DNA of 64,000 nt from Burkholderia seminalis DSM 23518 (GCF_902832885.1 NZ_CADFDK010000001.1:1302001-1366000), one strand, 5' to 3'. Positions 45,994 through 56,191 are shown, numbered from the stretch's first letter. The notes: generated by a model from the letters alone, not told the origin. Translations and numbers: made by a program.

Positions 45994-48585
45994 ATGACGC
46001 TCACCATGGCCCCCCTGTTCACGCTCAAGCGAACCGCCCGCTATACGCTGCTCGCGTTCGCCGCGCTTGCGGCCCTGCCGCCCGCCTTCGCGCAATCGGC
46101 CGGCGCGCCGCCGTATTCGGCCGCGGCACGGCAACCGGGCGGCGACCCGCCCGGCCGCGTCGCGCGGCTCAACTACCTGTCGGGTGCCGTGACGACCGAA
46201 CCGGCCGGCACCGATACGTGGTCGTATGCGGCCGTGAACCGGCCGCTGACGACCGGCGACCAGCTCTGGAACGACGCCGGCGCACGCTCGGAACTGCATA
46301 TCGGCTCGACCGCGGTGCGGCTCGGCGATTCGACGAGCCTGTCGATCCTGAATCTCGACGACACGACGACGCAGTTGAAGGTCGGCCTCGGCACCGTATC
46401 GACGCACGTGCGCGATCTGCCCCGCGGCGGATCGTACGAAATCGACACGCCGAACCTCGCGCTCGGCATCACGGGCCCCGGCGACTATCGCGTCGATGTC
46501 GCGCCGAACGGCGCGAGCACGACCGTCACGATGCGCAGCGGCAGCGCGACCGTCTACGGCAGCAACGGGCAGTACCCGCTGTCGCCCGGGCAGCAGGTCG
46601 TGTTCACCGGCACCGACCTGCAGGTCGCACAGCAATCGGCGGCGCCGGGCCCCGACCCGCTCGACCAGTGGGCCGCCAGCCGCGACGCGGCCGAGGAGCG
46701 CTCGGTGTCGGCCCGCTATGTGTCCCGCGACATTCCCGGCTATCAGGATCTCGACGCGAACGGCACGTGGCGCGAAACCCCGAATTACGGCTCGGTCTGG
46801 GTGCCGAACGACACGCCGGCCGACTGGGCGCCGTATCACGACGGCCACTGGATCTGGCAGGCGCCGTGGGGCTGGACGTGGGTCGACGACGCACCGTGGG
46901 GCTTCGCGCCGTACCACTACGGCCGCTGGGCGTACGTGGACGACAGCTGGGCCTGGGTGCCCGGCCCGATGGTCGTCAGCCAGCCGCCGGTCTACGCGCC
47001 GGCGCTCGTCGCGTTCGTGGGCGGTGGCGGCGGTCCCGACTGGAGCGTCGCGCTCACGGTCGGCGGCGTCGCCGCGGCCGGCTGCGCATGGTTCGCGCTC
47101 GGCCCGGGCGAGCCGTGGCACCCGCGCTGGGGCGGCTGGAGCCCGCACTACTACGACCGCGTGAATCGCAATATCGTGGTGAACAACGTCAACGTGAACA
47201 AGACCGTGAACGTGACGAACATCACCAATATCACCAACATCAACAAGACGTACGTGAACTTCCGTGCGCCGCACGCGATCACGGCCGTGCCGGCCGCCGC
47301 GTTCGTGCATGGCCAGCCGGTCGCGCACTTCTCGCAACACGTCGATCCGCGGCAATGGCGCAATGCGCACGTCACGCCGGGCACACCCGGCATCGCGCCG
47401 GTGCGCCAGAGCTTTACCGGCGGGCTGCGCAATGCCGGCTACCGTCCGCCGGCGGCGATCGCGCAGCACCCCTACGTCGCGACGCGCAATCCTGCGGTGC
47501 CCGCCGCCTATCGAGACCAGGCAGCCGCGCATCTCGCGCAGCAAGGCGGGCGCGTGCCGGGCGCCGGCGCGCCGGTCGTGAAGACGAGCGTGCCGGCCGA
47601 TTACAGGGCCCGCCCGGTCCGCGTGTCGGGTAATCCGAGCGGCGGCGCGTGGGCGATGCACAACGTGCAGCTCGTGAATCCGCACGGCCCCGTCGTGCAG
47701 CCGTCACGCGCGCCGCGCGAAGGCCAGCCGCCTGCCGTGCAAACCGGACGGCCGGGTGCGCCCGGTGCGCCATTGCCGGGCGTGCCGAATGCCGGACGGC
47801 CGGCGAACGGCGAAATCCCCAATGGGCCGCATTTCGCCACCGGCGGCATGCCGCAGGCGCCCGGCAACGCGACGCCGCATCAGGCCTTCGGGCCCGGCAA
47901 CGGCGTCCCGCACCCGCCGATCGCAAGCAACACGCCGTCGGGCATCGGCAACACGCACGCGCCCGAGGCGCCGTCGCCGGCGTGGATGCAGCCGCACACG
48001 CCGATGGAACGCCAGCGCCCTGCCCCGCCGAGCGCCCTTCACGCGGCAGGCCGGAATGCACTGCCGCCCGTGCGCAGTGCGGCGGTGCCGCATCCGGAGG
48101 GCATACCGACACCGCAGGGCACGCAGCCCGGCGGCCGGAACGACGCGCCGCGCGCGTTGCCTCAGCCGAGGGTCGACCACACGGCGCAGATTCCGCAGCC
48201 GCGTCCGCGCCCCGATTTCCCGACACTGGCCCAGCACGGGCAAGCGCAACCGGAACGGGCCGCCCCCACGCCGCAACCCCGCCCCGAATTCGCGCAACCG
48301 GCGCCGCACCGCGAAGTCGCACCGCCGCGCGTGAACGAGTACCGTCCGCCGGCGCCAGCCGTACACGACATGCCGCGCCCGCAACCGCAGGCGCCGCGCA
48401 TGGAGCCGCGCCCCCAGCCCGCACCTCGAATGGAGCCGCGACCGCAGCCGGCACCCCGCATGGAACCGCGCCCGTCGATGCCCGCTCCCCGCATGGAACC
48501 GCGGCCGCAACCGGCACCGCACGTCGAGGCGCCGCGCCCGAGCAGCCCGCCGCCAGGCGGGCACGACGAGCGGCATCGCCAGTAA
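45994..48585 (+). CDS. Large secreted FecR-domain protein with Trp-rich, Asn-rich and Pro-rich regions
   Basis: An 863-residue exported protein. Signal peptide about 1-33 (cleavage near AFA-QS); M5 is an alternative start. Residues about 55-165 form a FecR-like domain (LNYLSGAVTTEPAG to TMRSGSATVYG). A Trp/Tyr-rich segment at about 255-330 (GTWRETPNYGSVWVPND, WIWQAPWGWTWVDDAPWG) matches the DUF6600-type repeats. An Asn/Val stretch lies at 390-425, followed by Gly and Pro-rich sequence from about 480 with four to five PRMEPRPQPA repeats. No FecA/FecI genes are near. Function unknown; a cell-surface role is inference. Confidence 0.85.
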   Translation: MTLTMAPLFTLKRTARYTLLAFAALAALPPAFAQSAGAPPYSAAARQPGGDPPGRVARLNYLSGAVTTEPAGTDTWSYAAVNRPLTTGDQLWNDAGARSELHIGSTAVRLGDSTSLSILNLDDTTTQLKVGLGTVSTHVRDLPRGGSYEIDTPNLALGITGPGDYRVDVAPNGASTTVTMRSGSATVYGSNGQYPLSPGQQVVFTGTDLQVAQQSAAPGPDPLDQWAASRDAAEERSVSARYVSRDIPGYQDLDANGTWRETPNYGSVWVPNDTPADWAPYHDGHWIWQAPWGWTWVDDAPWGFAPYHYGRWAYVDDSWAWVPGPMVVSQPPVYAPALVAFVGGGGGPDWSVALTVGGVAAAGCAWFALGPGEPWHPRWGGWSPHYYDRVNRNIVVNNVNVNKTVNVTNITNITNINKTYVNFRAPHAITAVPAAAFVHGQPVAHFSQHVDPRQWRNAHVTPGTPGIAPVRQSFTGGLRNAGYRPPAAIAQHPYVATRNPAVPAAYRDQAAAHLAQQGGRVPGAGAPVVKTSVPADYRARPVRVSGNPSGGAWAMHNVQLVNPHGPVVQPSRAPREGQPPAVQTGRPGAPGAPLPGVPNAGRPANGEIPNGPHFATGGMPQAPGNATPHQAFGPGNGVPHPPIASNTPSGIGNTHAPEAPSPAWMQPHTPMERQRPAPPSALHAAGRNALPPVRSAAVPHPEGIPTPQGTQPGGRNDAPRALPQPRVDHTAQIPQPRPRPDFPTLAQHGQAQPERAAPTPQPRPEFAQPAPHREVAPPRVNEYRPPAPAVHDMPRPQPQAPRMEPRPQPAPRMEPRPQPAPRMEPRPSMPAPRMEPRPQPAPHVEAPRPSSPPPGGHDERHRQ
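48391..48530 (+). repeat. Tandem repeats coding PRMEPRPQPA in the FecR-like gene
   Basis: Four to five in-frame copies of about 30 bases coding PRMEPRPQPA-like units, near the 3' end of the gene. Pro/Arg-rich tandem repeats like these are typical of wall- or membrane-linked surface proteins. Confidence 0.85.
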
Positions 48586-48603
48586 GTGCCGCAAACGTGA
48601 AAC

Positions 48604-48642
48604 AAAAAAGCCCGACCGGTCTCAGCCGGTCGGGCCTTCTTC
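48604..48642. terminator. Strong terminator between the FecR-like gene and thyA
   Basis: AAAAAAGCCCGACCGG and CCGGTCGGGCC form a long stem. On the minus strand six T residues follow, serving thyA; on plus the T-run is weaker, serving the FecR-like gene. The arms recur almost exactly after folA at 52698. Confidence 0.9.
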
Positions 48643-48673
48643 CTGCAGGGCGCGGATCGATGAAACCGCGCGC

Positions 48674-49645
48674 TCAGACCGCCATCGGCGCAGTCAGCGG
48701 CTCATGGTGGCGGTAACCGACCAGCGAGAAATCGGACGGCTCGACCTGCTCGAGCCATTCGGGCGCATAAACGCCCGTCTTCGCGTAGTCGGGCACGCGC
48801 TCGGCAATCTCGAGCCGCGGGCTTTCGTAAGGCTCGCGCGTGAGCTGCCGCTGCAGCATGTCGAGCTGGTTCTCGTAGATGTGCGCGTCACCGATGAAAT
48901 ACGTGAACCAGCGCGGCGTGTAGCCCGTCAGGCGGCCGACGAGCGACAGCAGCGCGGCCCCTTCCGTCAGGTTGAACGGCGTGCCGAGGCCGACGTCGTT
49001 GCTGCGGATGTACAGGCACAGCGAGATCTCGCGCTTCGTCGCGTTCGGCAGGAACTGGTACAGCAGGTGGCACGCGGGCAGCGCGATCTGGTCGAGCACG
49101 GCCGGATTCCACGCGTGAAACAGAATGCGGCGGTCGGCCGGATTCTCCATGATCGTGTCCAGGCACTGGCGCAGCTGGTCGATCGCCTTGTACAGCAGCA
49201 CCTTCGGCGCGCCGTCTTCGTCGAAACGCGTGACGATCCGGAAGCCGCGGCGCGTCGCGTCGGCGATCTGCGCGTCGGCGCCCGCGTCGAGCACCTTGTA
49301 GCCCGGCCACTGGCGCCATTGCACGCCGTACACGTCGCCGAGATCGTCGACGCCCTGACGGTACGGATTCGCGAGCCACTGCGCGTTCTCGTTCGCGTTC
49401 GCGTCCCACACCTTGCAGCCGAGCGCGCGGAACTCGGCCGCGCTGCGCGACGCGCGCAGGAAGCCGACCAGTTCGCCGATCGCCGACTTGAACGCGAGCT
49501 TCTTGGTCGTCACGGCCGGAAAGCCTTGCTGCAGGTCGAAGCGGAGCATCGCGCCCGGCATGCTGATGGTGCGGATCCCCGTGCGGTTCTCCTGCCAGGT
49601 GCCGGTATCGAGAATGGTACGAACGAGGTCGAGATACTGTTTCAT
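48674..49645 (-). CDS. thyA: Thymidylate synthase
   Basis: Makes dTMP from dUMP using methylene-tetrahydrofolate. The protein is 323 residues from the ATG at 49645 ([12 protein letters not shown]), against 264 in E. coli; the additional 40-50 residues form an insert at about 113-155, as in the longer ThyA class. The nucleophile is C192 in [10 protein letters not shown], and [12 protein letters not shown] is the substrate loop. The longer frame to 49771 is shadow of the activator gene. It is followed by the activator gene, which lies on the same strand upstream. Confidence 0.97.
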   Translation of the reverse strand: MKQYLDLVRTILDTGTWQENRTGIRTISMPGAMLRFDLQQGFPAVTTKKLAFKSAIGELVGFLRASRSAAEFRALGCKVWDANANENAQWLANPYRQGVDDLGDVYGVQWRQWPGYKVLDAGADAQIADATRRGFRIVTRFDEDGAPKVLLYKAIDQLRQCLDTIMENPADRRILFHAWNPAVLDQIALPACHLLYQFLPNATKREISLCLYIRSNDVGLGTPFNLTEGAALLSLVGRLTGYTPRWFTYFIGDAHIYENQLDMLQRQLTREPYESPRLEIAERVPDYAKTGVYAPEWLEQVEPSDFSLVGYRHHEPLTAPMAV

Positions 49646-49686
49646 GCGGGTTCCTTCGGCCGCGAGGGCGGCCGTACCCGCCAATT

Positions 49687-51084
49687 TTAGCAAGCGTGGT
49701 GAGGAAGCTCCGGCAACGGCGCCGAAAACCCTGCCAGCGTGTCGCCGCGATCGCGCATGCCGTGCGCGCACATCAGCCGGTAGAGCGTGACGCGCGACAC
49801 GCCGAGTTCACGCGCGGCATCCGCGAAACGGCCGCGGTGGCGCAGCAGCGCCTGCTCGATCGCCTGCCGTTCGGCCGCTTCCCGCGCCTCCAGCAGCGAC
49901 ACGGGCGCGAGCGTCGCGAAGTCGTTCAACTCGAGATCGGCCGCGGTGATCATCCGGCCCTCCGACATCACGATCGCGCGGCGCACGCGATTGATCAGCT
50001 CGCGCACGTTGCCCGGCCACGAATAGCCGTACAGCGACGCGACCGCGTCCGGAGAGAAACCGCGCAGGCGGCGATGCGCATCGCCCTTGAAACGCTCGAG
50101 CATGTGACGCGCGAGCACCTCGATGTCCTTGCCGCGCGCGCGCAGCGGCGGCTCCTCGATCTTCAGCACGCACAGGCGATGGAACAGGTCCTCGCGGAAC
50201 CGCCCTTCGCGCAACGCGGCGTCCATGTCCACGTGCGTCGCGCAGATCACGCGCACATCGACGGGCACCGACACGTGCGCACCGAGCCGCTCGATCTTGC
50301 CTTCCTGCAGGAAGCGCAACAGGCTTGCCTGGCTTTCCAGCGGCAGATCGCCGATCTCGTCGAGAAACAGCGTGCCGCCGTTGGCGGCCTCGACGCGGCC
50401 GATCTTGCGCTGGTTCGCCCCGGTGAATGCGCCGCGCTCATAGCCGAACAGTTCGGCCTGCAGCAGCGTCGACGGAATCGCGCCGCAATTGATCGCGATG
50501 AACGGTGCCTGCGCGCGCGACGAACGCTCGTGAATCGCGACCGCCGTCAGTTCCTTGCCGGTACCCGATTCGCCGGAGATGAACACCGGCGCATCGGTCG
50601 CCGCGACGCGGCGAATCGTCCTGAAGAGCCCGAGCATCGCATCGCAGGTGCCGACCATCTCGCCTTCGCTGCGCCCGGCGCCGACCGGCGGCGCAACGGG
50701 ATCGGTCAGCGCGACCATGCCGTGCGCATGACCGACGGTCTCGACGATTCGCGACGTCTCGTACGGCATCGTCACATAATCGAAGCAGTAGTCGCGAATG
50801 AGGTGGCGCAGCGTGGCATCCTGCAACTGGCCGCGACGCGTCGCGGCGATCCAGCCGATGTGCTGGATGCTCAGGCAGGATTCGAGTTCGCGCAGGTCCG
50901 AGGGCTTGAAGCCCGGCGAAAAGTCGAGCAGGCCGGCGGTTGCCACGCCATGCTGCACGACACGCCGGACGTCGCGTACGGTCTCCGCGAGATCGACGCG
51001 CCAGCCGCACTCGTCGAAATGGCCGCGCAACGCGTCGTTCGGTTCGCGCGAATAGTAGATCACGTGCCGCTGATCGGCTCCCAT
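49687..51084 (-). CDS. VpsR-like sigma-54-dependent activator
   Basis: A 465-residue enhancer-binding protein. The N-terminal 125 residues form a receiver-like domain resembling VpsR, with a single candidate aspartate D54 (GLLDFSPG). The AAA+ domain shows Walker A GESGTGKE (171-178), an intact GAFTGA (218-223) that contacts sigma-54, Walker B TLFLDEIG (238-245) and the arginine finger region REDLFHRL (297-304). A Fis-type helix-turn-helix is at 407-440 ([19 protein letters not shown]). It is divergent from the small secreted protein gene, across 500 bases holding a palindrome and a sigma-54 promoter, and it is upstream of thyA by 41 bases. Confidence 0.93.
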   Translation of the reverse strand: MGADQRHVIYYSREPNDALRGHFDECGWRVDLAETVRDVRRVVQHGVATAGLLDFSPGFKPSDLRELESCLSIQHIGWIAATRRGQLQDATLRHLIRDYCFDYVTMPYETSRIVETVGHAHGMVALTDPVAPPVGAGRSEGEMVGTCDAMLGLFRTIRRVAATDAPVFISGESGTGKELTAVAIHERSSRAQAPFIAINCGAIPSTLLQAELFGYERGAFTGANQRKIGRVEAANGGTLFLDEIGDLPLESQASLLRFLQEGKIERLGAHVSVPVDVRVICATHVDMDAALREGRFREDLFHRLCVLKIEEPPLRARGKDIEVLARHMLERFKGDAHRRLRGFSPDAVASLYGYSWPGNVRELINRVRRAIVMSEGRMITAADLELNDFATLAPVSLLEAREAAERQAIEQALLRHRGRFADAARELGVSRVTLYRLMCAHGMRDRGDTLAGFSAPLPELPHHAC

Positions 51085-51452
51085 ATCCTCACCCCGTTCA
51101 TCAACCGTCTAACGATTGCCGCGCACGTCAGAGTTCGTGCGAAAAGGATCGAATCGGGTCAGCCAGAGGCGGCTCGATTCGCCATGCCGATGCTCGGCAA
51201 CGACAAAGCCTCGCATGATGGCGCTTATCTCGCGTCCAGTTATTTTTGGTCAAGACAGCTTAGTTATAGGCACCAGATACGACAAACGGATTTCGGCGCC
51301 GACGGCGATACGGCCCAATCGCACAGGAGGTCGATGCAGGTCAATCATCTGCACATAGCGCATGCGCAGCAAGGTGTTCGTTCATCAACACACGGGCCGA
51401 TTTTCATCCTTGAAGCGAATCGATTGAATCCGCAGTATTCCCGAGCCCCCTC

Positions 51453-51468
51453 GTTTCAGGCCTGAAAC
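51453..51468. promoter_or_regulatory. Perfect 16-bp palindrome, candidate activator-binding site
   Basis: GTTTCAGGCCTGAAAC is an exact dyad. A further half-site TTTCAGGC is repeated at 51471-51478. It stands about 70-85 bases upstream of the sigma-54 promoter, the distance expected of an enhancer site. Confidence 0.75.
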
Positions 51469-51534
51469 ATTTTCAGGCGTTTTCGGCCACAATTCGCAAC
51501 GCTTGAGCGCGAATCGCCGTAGCGACAACGGTCC

Positions 51535-51551
51535 CGGCACGGTGGCATGCA
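51535..51551 (+). promoter_or_regulatory. Sigma-54 (-24/-12) promoter
   Basis: CGGCACGGTGGCATGCA matches the consensus TGGCACGG-N4-TTGCW at all but two of its fixed positions. The invariant GG (51536-51537) and GC (51549-51550) have the required spacing. A transcript would start near 51562, about 26 bases before the ATG at 51588. Confidence 0.8.
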
Positions 51552-51587
51552 TTTCGCTGAATCCGTAAACGATCGGAGACAGCGGCC

Positions 51588-51914
51588 ATGCGCAAACATC
51601 TTTTACTTTCTTTCGTGCCGATGGCGCTCGCGCTCTCGGCCGCCGGCCCGCCTGCGCCGGCCCGCGCGGATGACATCGCAAAACCGGATCGCGCCATGCT
51701 GCCGGCCGAAAATGCGCCGAGCCTGCGGCACGGCAGCGGCTTCGGCATCGTGACCGTGTCCGCACCGCAACCGCTGCCGACCGGCAAGGCAACCGTCACG
51801 CTGTGGGACGAGATCCCGCCACCGCCCCCACTGCCGATGCCGCTTCCGGTATCGCAACCCGGTGACGTGCAGCACGCGATGGAAGGCAACGTTCAAGGCA
51901 ACAAGCGTCAGTGA
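51588..51914 (+). CDS. Small secreted proline-rich protein
   Basis: A 108-residue exported protein. The signal peptide MRKHLLLSFVPMALALSAAG ends near ARA-DD (about residue 27). The mature 80 residues contain a short GFGIVTVSAPQPLPTGKATVTLWDE core and then a run of prolines (IPPPPPLPMPLPVSQP). No cysteine is present. No family recognised. It has GGAG ahead of the start, follows the sigma-54 promoter and faces the VpsR-like activator divergently, so it is the likely target of that activator. Confidence 0.78.
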   Translation: MRKHLLLSFVPMALALSAAGPPAPARADDIAKPDRAMLPAENAPSLRHGSGFGIVTVSAPQPLPTGKATVTLWDEIPPPPPLPMPLPVSQPGDVQHAMEGNVQGNKRQ

Positions 51915-52172
51915 GCCTGCGTCGCCCCACTCAATGAGGATTCCGTATTGATTTGACGATTCGAGCCGGCCGACACCGATCCGCGCCGGTATCGCCGTTC
52001 CCGCGACACGACAAAGGTTTTGTGCTCCGTCCCCCGGCGGGCACTCTTTTTATTCGGTCCGTCGCCGCGACGCCATGCATCGAGCGTCGCGGCGCGCAGC
52101 ACGCGAAAGGCGGCGCATGCCGCCGTTCCGGTAGAATCGGCGCCATTCCGGTTTTCCTCTTCCCCGACCTTC

Positions 52173-52673
52173 ATGACGACGTTGACCCTGATCGTCGCGC
52201 GTGCCCGCAACGGCATCATCGGCCGCGACAACCAGTTGCCCTGGAAACTTCCCGAGGATCTCGCGTTCTTCAAGCGCACGACGATGGGCGCGCCGATCGT
52301 GATGGGCCGCAAGACCCACGAATCGATCGGCCGGCCGCTGCCGGGCCGCCGCAACATCGTCGTCACGCGCGAGGCGGCGCGCCGTTTCGACGGTTGCGAC
52401 ACGGTCACGTCGCTCGCCGATGCACTGGCGCTCGCCGCGCGCGACGGCGTACCCGAGGCATTCCTGATCGGCGGCGCGCAACTCTACGCGGAAGGGCTCA
52501 CGCTCGCCGACAAGCTGGTCGTCACCGAGATCGACGCCGACTTCGACGGCGACGCGTCGTTCCCCGCGCCCGATCCCGCACATTGGCAGGAAGTGTCGCG
52601 CGATGCGCACCAGGCTGCCGCGCCGAACACGTTCGGTTATGCGTTCGTGGTCTACGAACGCAAGCGCGGCTGA
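52173..52673 (+). CDS. folA: Dihydrofolate reductase
   Basis: Reduces dihydrofolate to tetrahydrofolate, restoring the folate that thymidylate synthase oxidises. The protein is 166 residues from the ATG at 52173. The proton-donating residue is D29 in [13 protein letters not shown], and [18 protein letters not shown] is the NADPH-binding region. The frame upstream to 52020 is not conserved. A trimethoprim target. The 258-base gap before it contains nothing I can identify. Confidence 0.96.
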   Translation: MTTLTLIVARARNGIIGRDNQLPWKLPEDLAFFKRTTMGAPIVMGRKTHESIGRPLPGRRNIVVTREAARRFDGCDTVTSLADALALAARDGVPEAFLIGGAQLYAEGLTLADKLVVTEIDADFDGDASFPAPDPAHWQEVSRDAHQAAAPNTFGYAFVVYERKRG

Positions 52674-52697
52674 CGCGGTACGCGGCCGCACGCGATG

Positions 52698-52735
52698 AAA
52701 AAAGCCCGACCGGCTTGCCGCCGGTCGGGCTTTTT
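52698..52735. terminator. Bidirectional terminator between folA and pmbA
   Basis: AAAAAAGCCCGACCGG and CCGGTCGGGCTTTTT form a strong stem with T-runs on both strands. It ends the convergent folA and pmbA genes. The arms equal those of the terminator at 48604. Confidence 0.92.
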
Positions 52736-52769
52736 CGCTGGAGGGCGGGCGGCTGACGCCGCGCCTCGC

Positions 52770-54140
52770 TTACTGCCCCGCGATCGTCATCTGCTCGATC
52801 AGCACCGAGCCCGTTTCCTTCGTACCGCGCACGATCGAATCGGCACCGATCGCGACGATGTGCCGGAACATTTCCTGCAGCGTGCTCGCGACGGTGATTT
52901 CCTCGACCGGATACTGGATCGCGCCGTTTTCCACCCAGAAACCCGCCGCGCCGCGCGAATAGTCGCCCGTCACGTAGTTCACGCCCTGCCCCATCAGCTC
53001 GGTCAGCAGCAGGCCCGTGCCGAGCTTCTTCAACATGGCTTCGAAGTCGTCGCCCGCCTGCGTGTTCGAGCTGCGCAGCGCGAGGTTGTGCGACCCGCCC
53101 GCGTTACCGGTGGTCTGCGTGCCGAGCTTGCGTGCCGAATAGGTCGACAGGAAGTAGCCCTCGACGACACCGTCCTTCACGACGCTGCGCGCGCGCGTGC
53201 GCACGCCTTCCTCGTCGAACGGCGCGCTGCCCATCGCGCGCGGCACGTGCGGATCCTCGACGACCTGAATGTGCGGCGCGAACACCGGCTTGCCGAGGCT
53301 GTCGACGAGGAACGACGTCTTGCGGTACAGCGCGCCGCCGCTCACGGCCTGCACGAACGCGCCGAGCAGGCCGGCCGCGAGCGGCGCCTCGAACAGCACG
53401 GGCACCTTGCGGGTGTCCAGGCGGCGCGCGCCCATCCGCGCGAGCGCACGCTCGGCCGCGTAGCGGCCGACCGCCTCGGGCGCCGCGAGATCGATCGCGC
53501 TGCGCTTCGACGAATACCAGTCGTCGCGCTGCATGTGACGGCCGCTGCCCGCGATCGGCGCGCAGGCGATGTAGTGGCGCGAGTACGGGTAGCCGGACAG
53601 GAAGCCGCGCGACGTCGCGAGCACGAACTGCGAATGCTGCGCCGACACGCTCGCGCCTTCCGAATTGCGGATCTGCGGGCTGACCGCGAAGGCGGCGTCT
53701 TCCGCGCGGCGGGCCAGTTCGACGGCGTCGTCGGCCGTCAGCGCCCACGGGTGGTAGAGATCGAGATCGCGCGGGTCGGTTTCGAGCAGTTCGGCCTCGG
53801 CGAGGCCGGCTGCCTCGTCCTCGGCCGTGAAGCGCGCGATGTTGTACGCGGCGGCGACGGTATCCTTGATCGCGGCCGGCGAGAAATCGGACGTGCTCGC
53901 GTTGCCGCGCTTCTTGCCGATGAACACCGTCACGCCGACCATCTTGTCGCGGTTGTGCTCGATCGTTTCGACTTCGCCGCGGCGCACCGATACCGACAGG
54001 CCGTCGCCTTCGGAGATTTCGGTCGCGGCGTCCGACGCGCCGAGCGCCTTCGCATGGCGAAGGATGTCCGACGCGATTTCCTTGAGCTGGTCCTGCGTGT
54101 GCGGGAAATAGCGCGCTTGTACGTCGAGATTGGCTGCCAT
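52770..54140 (-). CDS. pmbA: Metalloprotease PmbA (TldE)
   Basis: A 456-residue protein of the TldD/TldE family, which in E. coli matures microcin B17 and degrades CcdA. PmbA/TldE is the non-metal-binding partner of TldD; no HExxxH is expected and I see none. Conserved features include [22 protein letters not shown] and [22 protein letters not shown]. Divergent from darP. tldD is not in this window. Confidence 0.95.
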   Translation of the reverse strand: MAANLDVQARYFPHTQDQLKEIASDILRHAKALGASDAATEISEGDGLSVSVRRGEVETIEHNRDKMVGVTVFIGKKRGNASTSDFSPAAIKDTVAAAYNIARFTAEDEAAGLAEAELLETDPRDLDLYHPWALTADDAVELARRAEDAAFAVSPQIRNSEGASVSAQHSQFVLATSRGFLSGYPYSRHYIACAPIAGSGRHMQRDDWYSSKRSAIDLAAPEAVGRYAAERALARMGARRLDTRKVPVLFEAPLAAGLLGAFVQAVSGGALYRKTSFLVDSLGKPVFAPHIQVVEDPHVPRAMGSAPFDEEGVRTRARSVVKDGVVEGYFLSTYSARKLGTQTTGNAGGSHNLALRSSNTQAGDDFEAMLKKLGTGLLLTELMGQGVNYVTGDYSRGAAGFWVENGAIQYPVEEITVASTLQEMFRHIVAIGADSIVRGTKETGSVLIEQMTIAGQ

Positions 54141-54267
54141 CGTCTTGGTATCCGGTGGCGGGCGGGCGCCCGCATGGTCAAAATGTTGCGTATCCCGCGA
54201 TCATAGCAAGGTCCGGGGCCGGACACAGACAAGCTTGGGGTGTCCGCGCCGCGATACAATGCCGCCC

Positions 54268-54870
54268 ATGACACGCAAAACCCGAATCCAGCCGATCGAG
54301 CATGCCGTCGAAGACGACGACAACGGCTACGATCGCCCCAGCAAATCCCAGTTGAAGCGCGAGATGCACGAGTTGCAGGTGCTCGGCCAGGCGCTCGTCG
54401 ACCTGCCGAAAGACGCACTGAAGCGCATGCCGATGCCCGAAAACCTCGCGGACGCCGTTCGCGAGGCACGCCGGATCACCGATCACGAAGGCAAGCGCCG
54501 CCAGCTCCAGTACGTCGGCCGCGTGATGCGCTCGCTGACCGACGACGAAACGGCCGCACTGCGCACCGCACTCGACGCGCAACGCGGCGTGAACAAGGCC
54601 GCGACGGCCCGCCTGCACTGGATCGAACGCACGCGCGACCAGTTGCTCGCCAGCGACGACGCGCTGACCGAATTCCTGCGCCAGCACCCGGAAGCCGATA
54701 TCCAGGAAGGCCGCACGCTGATCCGCAACGCGCGCAAGGAAGCACAGCAAGGCAAGCCGCCGCGCTATTTCCGCGAGCTGTTCCAGTGGATCAAGACCGC
54801 GAGCGGCTCGCCCGACGCGGGTGACGATGCGCCGGACGACACCGAAGACGACCATGACGACGAAGCGTAA
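54268..54870 (+). CDS. darP: Ribosome biogenesis factor DarP (YjgA)
   Basis: A 200-residue acidic protein that binds 50S precursors. It starts [16 protein letters not shown] at 54268; an ATG at 54259 would add MPP. The conserved [20 protein letters not shown] and [13 protein letters not shown] stretches identify it. The tail is rich in Asp and Glu. A TACAAT hexamer overlaps the upstream ATG, so the message may have almost no leader. The last 17 bases overlap mogA. Confidence 0.94.
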   Translation: MTRKTRIQPIEHAVEDDDNGYDRPSKSQLKREMHELQVLGQALVDLPKDALKRMPMPENLADAVREARRITDHEGKRRQLQYVGRVMRSLTDDETAALRTALDAQRGVNKAATARLHWIERTRDQLLASDDALTEFLRQHPEADIQEGRTLIRNARKEAQQGKPPRYFRELFQWIKTASGSPDAGDDAPDDTEDDHDDEA

Positions 54871-55471
54871 CCACCCGGACGAACTCGTCGTCGGCCTCGT
54901 GTCGATCAGCGACCGCGCGAGCACGGGCGTCTACGAGGACAAAGGCATTCCGGCGCTGCAGGAATGGCTCGGCGCCGCGCTCACGTCGCCGTGGCGCGCC
55001 GAAACGCGCCTGATCCAGGACGATGCGCCGACGATTTCCGCCACGCTCGCCGAGCTCGTCGACGTCGCGGGGTGCGACCTCGTGCTGACGACCGGCGGCA
55101 CGGGCCCCGCGCGCCGTGACGTGACGCCCGAGGCCACGCTGGCCGTGGCGACGAAGGAAATGCCGGGATTCGGCGAACAGATGCGGCAGATCAGCCTGAA
55201 TTTCGTGCCGACCGCGATCCTGTCGCGGCAGGTCGCGGTGATCCGCGAGACGGCCGACCATGCGGCGCTGATCATCAACCTGCCGGGCCAGCCGAAGTCG
55301 ATCCGGGAAACGCTCGAAGGGCTGCGCGATGCAGACGGCAAGTCGACCGTGCCCGGCATCTTCGCCGCGGTGCCCTACTGCATCGACCTGATCGGCGGCC
55401 CGTACATCGAAACCGACGCCGCGGTGGTCGCGGCGTTCCGGCCGAAAAGCGCGCGGCGGGCGCCGCGCTGA
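54854..55471 (+). CDS. mogA: Molybdopterin adenylyltransferase MogA
   Basis: Adenylates molybdopterin for MoeA. The protein has 205 residues from the ATG at 54854, 17 bases inside darP. The motifs [31 protein letters not shown] and [14 protein letters not shown] are those of MogA/MoaB. It belongs to the pathway of moaA, mobA and moeA but lies far from them. It converges with orn. Confidence 0.95.
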   Translation: MTTKRNHPDELVVGLVSISDRASTGVYEDKGIPALQEWLGAALTSPWRAETRLIQDDAPTISATLAELVDVAGCDLVLTTGGTGPARRDVTPEATLAVATKEMPGFGEQMRQISLNFVPTAILSRQVAVIRETADHAALIINLPGQPKSIRETLEGLRDADGKSTVPGIFAAVPYCIDLIGGPYIETDAAVVAAFRPKSARRAPR

Positions 55472-55487
55472 CCGCGTGCCGGCCCGC

Positions 55488-56111
<624 letters not shown>

Positions 56112-56191
56112 TCATCCTGGAAAATGGCGGACGGCGCGCGCCGCCGCCCGGGCGGCCGGCATCGCATCAGCGGGGCCGGTCCGCAAGAACA

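Larger units (their letters stand above)
51085..51587. promoter_or_regulatory. Divergent control region of the activator and secreted-protein genes
   Basis: 503 bases without a gene. Besides the palindrome and sigma-54 promoter described separately, there is an A/T-rich patch at about 51230-51270, unusual in this GC-rich window, which could hold the activator's own promoter: on the minus strand TTGACC stands some 17 bases before a degenerate -10. An imperfect inverted repeat CGAATCG...CGATTCG lies at about 51151-51182. I see no open frame worth calling. Confidence 0.6.
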
